Below, one piece after another: positions 24,401-31,185 of a stretch of 62,000 nucleotides of DNA. A model generated the notes under the pieces. That model saw nothing but the letters and a program-made list of their open reading frames with translations, searched no databases and had not been told where the DNA came from. Both the position numbers and the translations under genes were made by a program. Every line of letters begins with the position of its first letter. The first letter of the stretch is position 1. The DNA is from Mesostigma viride (taxonomy: Eukaryota; Streptophyta; Mesostigmatophyceae; Mesostigmatales; Mesostigmataceae), in contig RPFO01000065.1 of the NCBI GenBank assembly GCA_009746045.1, forward strand, positions 3,339,483 through 3,401,482, in the 5' to 3' direction.

Positions 24401-25546
24401 CCCGTTCACTACCAAGAATCACAGGCCTTTATTGAAACAATTACGTCGTAGTGGAGTGGGACGTACTGAATGAAAAGCAAGGAGGAACCGAATAAGAAAA
24501 CAGTTCGGCACGTAGTGCATGCCCCAATCAGCAGGGAAAAAGGGGTGGGTGGGCAGGTGAAAGAAACTACCAAGAGGACACTCTACGTTTGGGTGTATCC
24601 ACTTCGGCCAACCAGGATAGCCATAGGCAACCATCATGCAACGTGTAACATCACACTTGCGTCACAAACCCTCCCGCTAAAAATTACGTTAGATTTGAGC
24701 TAATCCTGCTCCAAGTTCTAAAGCCCACTAGTGCTTGCCACGCAATGTGCTTTCGTCACAAAATATGGCCACTGACAAGTGGCGATCGTCCCTTCACTAA
24801 CACTCGATATTGTATTTTCATTTTTCAGCAATGTCGTACGTAATCGTACTAGAGCCCAAAACTAGTTGCGCGCGGCCCGACCAGGGGCAGCCGGCCCACA
24901 ATTTCTCATACTTAATGTATGACGTATCTAACGCCTGCCATCGGCGCAGCCGGCGGGACTTTCAGTGTGTTCCAGCCGCCTGCGGCGATGCGTCTCTCGT
25001 ACTAAGTTATTCTAAACTTTTCAAAGAAATTGGCTAATTGTAAGTTTATTTTATGTTTGAAGCATGCACAGTTGCATCCCACTACAGTGTTACACCAGGA
25101 TTTGCGCACATCATGCTGGCTCTAGCCCTTGCATAGCCATGATGATCTTCCTCCCCCGTGCCAGGATCCCCTTAGCTGGGTTGAACCTGAGACAGCATGG
25201 TGGTGCCGGTGCCCTTGCGGCACCTAGAGCAAGTGTTGCTTACATTCCCACCCTTGCATGAAGTAGCCTAGGATGTATTTAAAGCCATATGCCCCTTCTC
25301 AGGGATATGTGCTACATTGACTCCCAACGGAGTGATGTTGATAATTAATGCTGGCTCTCTGCACACGGTTCATTGACCTTAATTACTTGCTTATTAACCT
25401 GGGCCTATTAACTTGGACGTAATTTGCGTGGCCTACTCTGCAGGACGAAAATACGAGACTGGGACGAGGCTGATAAAGGAATGGTGCGGATGCTTACGGA
25501 CAGAATTCGTGACCGCAAGGAGAAGTTCTGGCCGGCAGATTCATAA
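409..25546 (+). CDS. Gene A: kelch-repeat plus coiled-coil protein, 5' partial, 16 exons in window
   Basis: Spliced model inferred by eye: 409-489, 1708-1806, 2581-2634, 3809-4251, 5091-5171, 5663-5740, 6262-6356, 7187-7253, 15606-15686, 16912-16971, 18832-18888, 20047-20151, 21367-21441, 22115-22198, 23174-23241, 25444-25546. All junctions are GT..AG except a GC donor at 7254, and all phases agree, giving about 542 residues. The first three exons read as kelch blade pieces (W..G..P.R, LGDALLMFGGYGG, FDTLFF). Exon 4 is a basic, low-complexity linker, and the rest is almost continuous coiled coil rich in E, K, R, Q and L. Kelch plus C-terminal coiled coil occurs in plant ACBP4/5-type and Tea1-type scaffold proteins; the N-terminus lies outside the window, so the class cannot be fixed. 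Extra kelch exons may be missed before 3809. The gene converges on gene B. Confidence 0.75.
553..772. repeat. 13-bp minisatellite (ATATGGCACTGAC), about 17 copies
   Basis: Unit ATATGGCACTGAC with variants carrying GGTATTG, GGTACTG and GGCTCTG. It lies in a gene A intron, beginning about 65 bases after the donor at 490. Frame-cycling produces the minus-strand open frames here, which are not genes. Confidence 0.93.
880..951. repeat. Short AT-rich direct repeats (TATAGTCTATAGTGTTT)
   Basis: Irregular repeats of TATAGTCTATAGTGTTT and CTATGTATAGTCT within the intron of gene A that follows 489. Confidence 0.7.
1708..1806 (+). CDS. Gene A exon: kelch blade core (LGDALLMFGGYGG)
   Basis: Acceptor CCCTGCAG and donor GGTGAGC. 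Phase 1 on both sides and directly compatible with the exon at 409-489. It encodes SLTSLGDALLMFGGYGGQ, a good match to the kelch signature (hydrophobic strand, double glycine). This is the clearest family evidence in the gene. Confidence 0.8.
1886..2167. repeat. 46/61-bp tandem repeat, about 5 copies
   Basis: Unit contains GCAGGGACTT(C/G)GCAAG, ACAGGTGATGCCTAGCATG and CTTATCTA. Some units carry an extra 15-bp TTGCATGCTTATCTA. Begins about 80 bases after the gene A donor at 1807. Confidence 0.9.
2264..2289. repeat. (GT)n microsatellite
   Basis: About 13 uninterrupted GT dinucleotides inside a gene A intron. Confidence 0.95.
2581..2634 (+). CDS. Gene A exon: probable kelch blade strand
   Basis: Preceded by a pyrimidine-rich stretch ending GCATGCGCAG and followed by GTGAGG. 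Phase 1 on both sides. Encodes RTFDTLFFCPKVPGIQS, placed like the (n)D-L-(y/w) strand after FGG in kelch blades. Short, so less certain. Confidence 0.6.
3809..4251 (+). CDS. Gene A exon: basic linker leading into the coiled coil
   Basis: Acceptor TTCTTGCAG and donor GGTAATC. Starts in phase 1 and ends in phase 0, giving 147 codons. The first about 125 residues are low-complexity and charged, with basic clusters including KQSKRMR, then EIEECRRQLREALQAQ opens the coiled coil. The largest gene A exon here; plausibly a flexible hinge between the kelch head and rod. Confidence 0.75.
5091..5171 (+). CDS. Gene A exon: coiled coil (27 aa)
   Basis: Acceptor CCACGCAG, donor GGTACAT, phase 0 on both sides. 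Encodes EVAEKELRRCQEQQLKTTEE and onward, a helix with heptad-like leucines. Confidence 0.8.
5663..5740 (+). CDS. Gene A exon: coiled coil (26 aa) with a duplicated 3' junction
   Basis: Acceptor TACACGCAG, donor CAGGTGGGTGG, phase 0 on both sides. Ends SDENRKLERHIQ. The last 18 bases plus donor recur 69 bases downstream (donor at 5810) and the frame between them is open, so a 23-residue-longer form is possible. Confidence 0.78.
5723..5815. repeat. Direct repeat of an exon 3' end and its splice donor, offset 69 bp
   Basis: CTGGAACGCCACATACAG followed by GTGGGT at 5741 recurs as CTGGAACGCCACATGCAG followed by GTGGGC at 5810. The offset is 69 bases, a multiple of three, without an in-frame stop between the two donors. 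Confidence 0.85.
6262..6356 (+). CDS. Gene A exon: coiled coil
   Basis: Acceptor GCGTGCGCAG; ends CAACG before GTGGGTA, leaving phase 2. Encodes EKLAELQQAAATCKRMEEKA and onward; the split arginine codon is completed by the next exon. Confidence 0.78.
7187..7253 (+). CDS. Gene A exon: coiled coil, ending at a GC donor
   Basis: Acceptor CATCTCCAG. Encodes EKEELATCLKQCQAERGQL and ends GCCAAG before GCAAGT, the classical consensus of GC-AG introns. Phase 2 in, phase 0 out. The following intron holds the 27-bp array. Confidence 0.75.
11634..12469. repeat. Higher-order duplication inside the 27-bp array (copy 1)
   Basis: Identical to 12714-13549 over 836 bases, including the order of unit variants. 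The offset is 1080 bases, exactly 40 units. Mismatches bound it at 11633/12713 and 12470/13550. Confidence 0.88.
12714..13549. repeat. Higher-order duplication inside the 27-bp array (copy 2)
   Basis: Second copy of the 836-base block, 40 units downstream of the first. Indicates block duplication within the array. Confidence 0.88.
15606..15686 (+). CDS. Gene A exon: coiled coil (27 aa)
   Basis: Acceptor AACGACAG, donor AAGGTTGGGG, phase 0 on both sides. Encodes LEAKEQELEAALQQIALLEQ and onward, an excellent heptad pattern. The G-rich array starts within a few bases of the donor. Confidence 0.8.
15690..16006. repeat. G-rich simple repeat (GGGGGGA)n / (GGGGAGGGT)n
   Basis: Almost pure purine on the + strand, starting GGGGTGGTGGGGAGGGTG. 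Lies at the 5' end of a gene A intron. Translated poly-G, R, E or P frames on either strand are artefacts. Confidence 0.95.
16912..16971 (+). CDS. Gene A exon: coiled coil (20 aa)
   Basis: Acceptor GTGGCGGCAG, donor CAGGTAGGG, phase 0 on both sides. Encodes LHADVQRSLERVTAERTSLQ. Confidence 0.78.
17014..18073. repeat. 17-bp minisatellite (TTCAACAGCGTGTCCAC), about 62 copies
   Basis: Variants are GTGTCC/GTATCC/GTGTGC/GTATGC and CAACAG/CAATAG. It begins about 40 bases after the donor at 16972. Because 17 is not a multiple of 3 the frame rotates each unit. Confidence 0.96.
18832..18888 (+). CDS. Gene A exon: coiled coil (19 aa)
   Basis: Acceptor GTGGAACAG, donor AAGGTCTGC (weaker than the others), phase 0 on both sides. 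Encodes EQKTLMQQNLESVSKRLEK. Confidence 0.68.
19487..19730. mobile_element. TA-flanked MITE (244 bp), copy 1
   Basis: Terminal inverted repeats CAGTCATTCACGCCTT and AAGGCATGAATGACTG, flanked by TA on each side (19485-19486, 19731-19732). TA duplication plus CAGT ends suggest a Tc1/mariner/pogo-type non-autonomous element. The inside repeats TTCACGCCTTAAGTTGGGT. Sits in a gene A intron; a reverse-oriented relative lies at 33889-34091. Confidence 0.8.
20047..20151 (+). CDS. Gene A exon: coiled coil (35 aa)
   Basis: Acceptor CAAGCGCAG, donor AAGGTGCAG, phase 0 on both sides. Encodes EELRRETLDRECDNLRRD and onward, exactly five heptads long. Confidence 0.78.
20331..20940. repeat. G/C-rich simple repeat (GGGGGGC)n
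   Basis: About 600 bases of G runs separated by single C, with flanking CGGGCGGGCAGG variants. In a gene A intron. Translated A/G/R or P frames are artefacts. Confidence 0.95.
21367..21441 (+). CDS. Gene A exon: coiled coil (25 aa)
   Basis: Acceptor TGCCGCCAG, donor CAGGTGAGC, phase 0 on both sides. Ends SLRATLSRAEAERDQ. Confidence 0.78.
21497..21522. repeat. (CATG)n microsatellite
   Basis: About six CATG units, self-complementary, 55 bases after the donor at 21442. Confidence 0.9.
22115..22198 (+). CDS. Gene A exon: coiled coil (28 aa)
   Basis: Acceptor CATGCGCAG, donor AAGGTGAGC, phase 0 on both sides. Encodes QLAQYETLLAERNELSSML; four heptads long. Confidence 0.8.
23174..23241 (+). CDS. 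Gene A exon: coiled coil end
   Basis: Acceptor GATGTGCAG, donor GAGGTAACG. Phase 0 in, phase 2 out. Encodes AKAHTDLSKKVEEVSDM. Confidence 0.78.
23650..23697. repeat. (CA)n followed by an A run
   Basis: ACACACACACATACACACAC followed by 12 A, within the penultimate gene A intron. Confidence 0.9.
24470..24900. repeat. Degenerate interspersed repeat, related to 25985-26260 and 36220-36345
   Basis: Shares ATATGGCCACTGAC and TACTAGAGCCCAAAACTA with 36220-36345, and the GAAACTACC... TTTGG...ATCCACTT stretch with 25985-26260. Old mobile DNA inside the last gene A intron; class not recognised. Confidence 0.55.
25444..25546 (+). CDS. Gene A terminal exon with stop
   Basis: Acceptor TACTCTGCAG, phase 2 entry completing an Arg codon. 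Encodes TKIRDWDEADKGMVR, then MLTDRIRDRKEKFWPADS and TAA at 25544-25546. No clear AATAAA or TGTAA was seen just downstream. Confidence 0.8.
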
Positions 25547-26282
25547 ATGTCTGCACTAGGGCAGTCTTCTGCAATGGAAGGCTTTATTTATACACTTACA
25601 CGGGAATCAATAGGTAATATTGGCCGGAGCCTTTTGCACATGCTCTATTTTGAAAATGAGTAATTGTACCCAGATCGAAGGCAATAGATCTACCGATGTC
25701 CAGCACTGACATACAGAGTGTAGCAGACGTTCAAGGGCCATCGAATCTTGTGATTCCCCACCATGCATCGATCACGATTCAAGGATGTAAATACCCTCAA
25801 TGGCCGGATCATGAATGCATGACCAACGAACATATTCCAAGCCGAAGCTAGTTCCACCACCCATTCATTGAGTACTTCATAGAGGGGTTATGACTGAAAT
25901 CATGCTGACTCCGGTTCAGCAGCAGCAACGTGTTGTGACTTGTGTGCGCCACCCTTCTTCGCCATAATTAGCAATCCCGGGCCGAGAAATGGCATTTAAT
26001 AAGGTGGAACCAAAACAGAATATTACAATTCAGCGTACATAGTGCATGCATGCCGGCCCCCAAGCAACAAAGGAAAATCGAGTGGGCACGTCCGGCCAGG
26101 CAGGTGCAAACGAAACTACCTATTGACGACAAACTATGTTTGGCTGCGGATATATCCCACTTTGATCCACCATAGCAGGTACAGCCGTTGACACGCGTCA
26201 TTCAATTTCCGTGTAATGAGCTAGTAACGACACACTGCGCATCACAAAACCCCTATACGAATTCCAATAGAGCTCTAGCATT

Positions 26283-26310
26283 AACTGGTAACTAGAAATA
26301 GGTACCAGTT
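26283..26310. repeat. Short inverted repeat AACTGGT-N14-ACCAGTT, copy 1
   Basis: Perfect 7-bp arms around AACTAGAAATAGGT. Two further copies with the same spacing lie at 27947 and 28293. Confidence 0.8.
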
Positions 26311-27510
26311 TTAGAACCGAGCTGGCGCGAATGCCAGAAGTAGTATCCATGATATTATTAGATCTGCTGCTAGATCTAGATGTGTACTACAGCTTGCAAC
26401 CGGACATCACTATATTTGGACAAGTGTACAGGGAGGTATGAAGTACCAAAGTACAGGGGGTACCCAGTAAAATGGGACGAAACGTGGATGTAAAATATTG
26501 ACGTGTATGCAAATTCGAGGCTATGGCGGTGCAGAAAATTGATTGGTGTAGGAGCATCGATGCATGGATCCGTTCCAAATTTTGTAGGCATAATTTATAC
26601 GTTATAAAAATGCTGTAGCCGCAGTCACGCAACATCTAATGATGCGCGCAGTTTTCTCGGGCTGGATTTTATTGCGGCAGGGCGCGTTTTTTGCCTGGGC
26701 GGTGATGATGGAGCTAGATCTTGTTATTTGACGTCGTATCATGGGGTGTTTCGCCACGAATAGTTTTTATATATTGTGTTTCGCATATTCCATTAGCGCT
26801 CATGGGCCGGGAAAGTCGCGAGGCACCTTCTTGCCTCCGGCGTGCTAACTCCCGCAAGACCCATAATTTGCGGTTTCGACCTGGCGCAGTTTAGTATCCC
26901 AGCGTCGGCCATCGACAAGGTAAAGCTGTTCTATCGTTCGGTAAGTAATCTTGGACCTGTAATCAAAAATTTGATAGGCTTAAAGTCACTATTTTACTAC
27001 TCTATGGATTGGTCAATGGTGGTTGTTGCACACAACCACTGCGATCAGTTTTTCATCCGTTTTCTTCATGATTAGCCGTGTTTACACCAAATATACGAAA
27101 ATAACGATTGATATAACATTTAGAAAAGTGGTTTATGGTATCACGATGGTTTTTACTGCCTAAGAACTTCAAGACAGTTGGTATTCTGACCTGTTTTAGG
27201 TCGGCCTTTTTGCTTTGCTAGTATGGGAAGCCTGCGCCATTGTGCAGTCACTCCATGTAACAAGCATGGAAGCCCCAGTGCCTTGCTGGCATAAAATACA
27301 ATGTCAGTGCATTGTCTCTATATTCTTTCACTTCGGCCATGCACGTGGAGGTCGTTTCTAATGTTTTGGATGCATGTGTAACACAGCCCCTTGCACCCCC
27401 TTGCTACATGTGCACTTGGGCCTTGGCATAGTGTCATACTTACTATTAGCCCTTGCTAGCTACCATATGGTTTTATTTCTTCACACCAACATGAAATATA
27501 GTTGAAGCCG

Positions 27511-27575
27511 CACGTTAGTGATGATTTGAGCTTTACATGGCAACATGTAAAGCTCAAAGATCACCACTACCGTGA
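27511..27575. repeat. Long hairpin, arms about 29 bp, loop about 4
   Basis: TTTGAGCTTTACATG and CATGTAAAGCTCAAA form a perfect core around GCAA. The arms extend outwards as CACGTTAGTGATGA against TGATCACCACTACCGTG with few mismatches. Could be a MITE tip or small-RNA precursor. Confidence 0.8.
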
Positions 27576-27946
27576 CAATGCCTCTTGTTGCTGTGTTGTT
27601 GCTTCGTACGATTAGCAGCTAATATAATCAAGCCCAGCATAGAATGAGCTTCAACTAGCATTGTCACCATGCTAGGCCTTTTGGAACACGCTTATTAGAG
27701 CATCGCCATGTGAGAAAAATGAGCATGTGGTAGTTACTGTGTGTTGGCTATAGTCTTCGCCCTTGTACCATGCCATGATACGTAGGAGTGCAGCTGTGCA
27801 TTGGCGTTGTGATCTATGTTTGGATGCTATAGTGCATGTTCTGTAGGCTGGGATTGATGAAACTATGCATGCCTTGCCATCTATGATGTTTTTTGACGAT
27901 GTGGACTAGGAAACTTGCCTTGTAATGATAGCAATTGTACCAAGGA

Positions 27947-27974
27947 AACTGGTCCCTATTTTTAGTCACCAGTT
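27947..27974. repeat. Short inverted repeat AACTGGT-N14-ACCAGTT, copy 2
   Basis: Perfect arms around CCCTATTTTTAGTC, which resembles the reverse complement of the copy 1 spacer. Confidence 0.8.
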
Positions 27975-28292
27975 ATTTTTAGATCTGCCTGATGGGTCCC
28001 TGGGACAACCTCCGGTGTCAGTGTTCAGTAGCCATGCCCAGCTACCTGTGCAATTGCCTTTACGAGGCCAGGGTCAACTTCACCGTCTAAACGTCCAATA
28101 ATGCATGATAAGTGTGTCATGTCTCGCACCCAGCGCCCCCCCTGGGGGGGTCCTTAATATGTACCCATAGGACAGTGCAACATGACCAATGGCATGACCC
28201 CCAAGTAACTATATATATGTGTGTGCTTTGGTCCCAATATGGATAGTAAAATTGTTATTAGGTTGGTTTGTGGACCTTATAATGCAAAGTGC

Positions 28293-28320
28293 AACTGGTA
28301 ACTACTTTTAGGAACCAGTT
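28293..28320. repeat. Short inverted repeat AACTGGT-N14-ACCAGTT, copy 3
   Basis: Perfect arms around AACTACTTTTAGGA, similar to the copy 1 spacer in the same orientation. Confidence 0.8.
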
Positions 28321-28529
28321 GGACACCATCCAAGGGTTAATTACACTATTCCTACTCGACTAACTAGTTCTATGCAACACACTTGGGCTTGCAAGCCAGT
28401 TGCCACGCAAAGTGCATTCGTCACTGAAAACTATATACATTCATCGAGAATGATAAAGTACGGGAATGAGACCGGCATGCAACAAAATGAAACTGCCCAT
28501 GTCAAAGAGGAAGGACCGTCTCCAAGAAT

Positions 28530-29139
28530 CACCGTGGCAGGCAAGGATCAAGCCAACACTATGCCAGTACAACTACAACTACATGCAGCAACACCTCGAT
28601 ATGCCGGCCCACCACTCACAGGCCAGCGAAGTGACCGACACTGCCTGGGTCCGCGCAAGAAGGTCGACCAGATGCGGCGGATATAACACATAAGCCACCG
28701 TGCGAGTGAGGGCGAGGGACAGGCGCTGCCGCCAAGATATGAGGACCATGTCCGGGCGCAGACCATGGGGCATTCTGACCCTTGAGGTCGAGGCGGTCTT
28801 CATTCCCGCGCTGCTGGCAGCACTCGTGAAAAATCTCCGCCGTCTTGGGGCCCATGCATGGCCCGAAACTCCTGTTGAGGACAAAGGGAATTTCCCAGTG
28901 CGGCCTCACATTGCCGTAGGAGGCAAATTTTGTCGCGTTCAGCCAGCAGCGCCGGCATCCATGTGCAGCCGCCCGGAGGATGTCTGTGGCGACCGGAGAG
29001 CGGCCCCGAGCCACAGAGACATCAATGAGCAAGTGGCAAGTGGCCGGCAACCCTGCCCATGCATGCATCGTAGTCGACCAGCACGGTAATATCGGGACGG
29101 TGGTTGGGAATAGAGGGCGGCCCCATCCGCGTCCTCACA
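28530..29139 (-). pseudogene. RT-type retroelement C-terminal remnant, left arm of an inverted duplication
   Basis: Minus-strand frame 29068-28616 reads LLIDVSVARGRSPVATD, then KFASYGNVRPHWEIPFVLN, then GPKTAEIFHECCQQRG. Out of frame it continues with a W.QRLSLALTRTVAYVLY-like segment. This order (short DV motif, basic helix, PFV..FG, FF..C, then W..RLS.AL..) resembles the C-terminal region of RT proteins of algal and plant retroelements. It is frameshifted and lacks the catalytic core. Classification is by resemblance only. Confidence 0.6.
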
Positions 29140-29807
29140 CTTTATTTGTAAGTGAGACAACTATGCCTGGACGCATGGTGGCAACCATATATATATTAAT
29201 ATTATTAGTGCGAGGACGCGGATGGGGCCGCCCTCTACTCACCCAACCACCGCCCCGACGTTACCGTGCTTGACTACGACGCGGGCAGGTTTGCCACCTG
29301 CTCATCGATGTCTCCGTGGCTCGGCCGCTCTCCGGTCGCCACATCCTCTGGGCGGCTGTGAATGCCGGCGCTGCTGCCGCTGTGGCTGAGCGCGACAAGT
29401 TTGCCTCCTATACGGCAATGTGGGGCCCCACCGGGTCATCCCCTTTGTCCTTGAGGAGTTCGGGGCCATGGGCCCAAAGACAGCGGAGTTATTCCATGAG
29501 TGCTGCCAGCGCCGTGAACCAGGTTGTAAAATACGTGTGCGGGGTATAATACGTGGACTTAAAATACGCGTATTATACGTGGGGGGTATAAAATACGCGG
29601 TGGTAAAATGCGCGACAGTTTTTGTGGTCCAATTGTCAGTCACCCAATTAGCACGCTCCTTGATGATGGTCGTGCAGTTATTACAACTGAAATTTGGTGT
29701 ATATGCTTATTTATTAACATCTTCCATTTATGCCCTGCAATCCTATCTGATTATGATTTGTTAAATGCAGGGGGGAGCATGCTGCAACGGGAATGGTAAG
29801 GATTCAA

Positions 29808-30441
29808 TTAATTAATTGATTGTAAGGAAAGCCATCCACTATATAATGCATGAGAGGACATAAGACACAACTTCCGAGAAGGAGGGGTGACGTGCCCTCC
29901 TTTGTACTGGATCATGCCGGCCACCATCTGCTTGAAAGAGGCGCTCTCAGCCGCATTGAAGGCAATGCCGTTCTCGATAAAAAATTCGGCAGCCAGCAGC
30001 TGGACACCTTTCTCGTCGACGGGAACCAGCCATTTGGTGATGCTCAGCTGGCCTTTGCTGGGAACCGACGACAATTAAGTCAGCCGGCGCAGCCCCTCCC
30101 ATCTCCGCCATTGCCCTGTTCAAATTGTGCTGCTTCTTGGCGTCTGACTGCTGCGACTTGTTGTTATACATCCTGAGAAACTTGCTCCGGATATTCGGTG
30201 GAATTTTGTCGCAGGGTAACATCCCTTCCCCTGCGATTCCGGCAAAGTGTGCACGGACTCGGAATACGCTGATTGCCCCCGCCCCGTATGAGAACTTCTT
30301 GTTGCAAAATGAGCAGAACTTATTCGACACAAACTGCGTTTTGTTACTAACAGCATCTGTGACTGCTTCTTTCTTCTCGAGAACGAAATCCCATTCAGGC
30401 CCTTTCTTCCTCATGGCTGCAAATCGAAAATGGCTGCACAC
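29808..30441 (-). pseudogene. Broken hAT transposase: BED zinc finger and start of core
   Basis: Two overlapping minus-strand frames. 30441-29947 has KGPEWDFV, FCSFCNKKF (C-x2-C), then H and C ligands in RVRAHFAGIAGEGMLPCDK, the BED-finger layout of plant-type hAT proteins. 30074-29808 has LLAAEFFIENGIAFNAAES, FKQM and PPSRK, the conserved hAT core start. The two lie in different frames, so there is a frameshift around 30050-30074. No catalytic core or hATC domain follows. Confidence 0.85.
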
Positions 30442-30507
30442 TGTCGCACAGTCGCACTGGCCTCGTCGTCGCTATATTGCATTACACCGTCAGTAGCACA
30501 GCTGGCA

Positions 30508-30612
30508 TTTGCTGGCACACTGTTATTTCCAGGTAAATAGGTGTACGTTTATTCCAAATATAGCCAGTAGTTAATCCCTGCTAAGCCTCATTTGCTGGCA
30601 CACTGTTATTAT
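30508..30612. repeat. 22-bp direct repeat inside the hAT element
   Basis: CATTTGCTGGCACACTGTTA(TT) occurs twice, about 80 bases apart, in the 5' non-coding part of the transposon. Confidence 0.75.
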
Positions 30613-31185
30613 GCGTTATGTACCTAGTCCTAGCTGTCTCCTACCGGCCAAACATTTTGCAAGGCTTGCGCTTTATGAAAAGAACTGTACGCATCTACTT
30701 CTAGTAGTAAAAATCTCAAATGTGCAGTGAGCGCGCCGCGCCCAGAATCTGGGCACCGCGCCAGTGCCCGCTGCCCGCTGGTACCCCCGAAAAATTCTAA
30801 GTCCAAACCGCGTGGTCAGACGTAAAATACGCGTAAAATACGTCGAGGCCCATAATATGCTTTATCCCGCATTTTATCGCAAAAGTGCGGCGTACATAAC
30901 AACCCGGGCCGTGAAGACCGCCTCGACCTCGAGGATCAGACTGCCCCATGGTCAACCCGGACATATGGTCCTCGTATTGGCGGCAGCACCTGTCCCTCGC
31001 CCTCACTCGCACCGTGGCTGATGTGTTATATTTATTCCGCCGCGTCTGGGCCGACTTTGTTGCGACCCAGGCGGTGAAGGTCACTTCCCCGGCCTGGTGG
31101 GCCGGCCGCAAATGTGTTGCTGCGCACGTGTCGTAGTTTGGTGTTGTACCTTGTGCTGCCAGGCTTGATCCTTGCATGACCGCGT

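Larger units (their letters stand above)
25547..28370. other. Intergenic region, AT-richer, no gene recognised
   Basis: Holds only a degenerate repeat relative (25985-26260), three AACTGGT-N14-ACCAGTT hairpins and one long hairpin near 27511-27575. The short open frames here show no family resemblance. Confidence 0.6.
29519..30907 (-). mobile_element. hAT-family transposon derivative, 1389 bp
   Basis: Flanked by an exact 8-bp target duplication GCCGTGAA (29511-29518 and 30908-30915). Ends are imperfect inverted repeats, CCAGGTTGTAAAATACG against CCGGGTTGTTATGTACG, 13 of 17 matching. It encodes an N-terminal BED finger and the start of a hAT transposase core on the minus strand. Eight-base duplication plus BED and core motifs identify hAT. 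At 1.4 kb it lacks the C-terminal dimerisation region, so it cannot be autonomous. TAAAATACG(C/T)G motifs cluster near both ends. Confidence 0.9.
29208..31185 (+). pseudogene. RT-type retroelement remnant, right arm of the inverted duplication, split by a hAT
   Basis: Reverse complement of 28530-29139, diverged perhaps 20-25%, separated from it by about 68 bases. It is interrupted after 29518 by the hAT element and resumes at 30908 with a plus-strand SLALTRTVADVLYLF segment. Order of events: inverted duplication first, hAT insertion later. Confidence 0.62.

Noticed and set aside
26842-27075. Plus-strand 77-codon frame in the intergenic region
   Set aside because: No motif, no convincing splice context and AT-rich surroundings; treated as chance.
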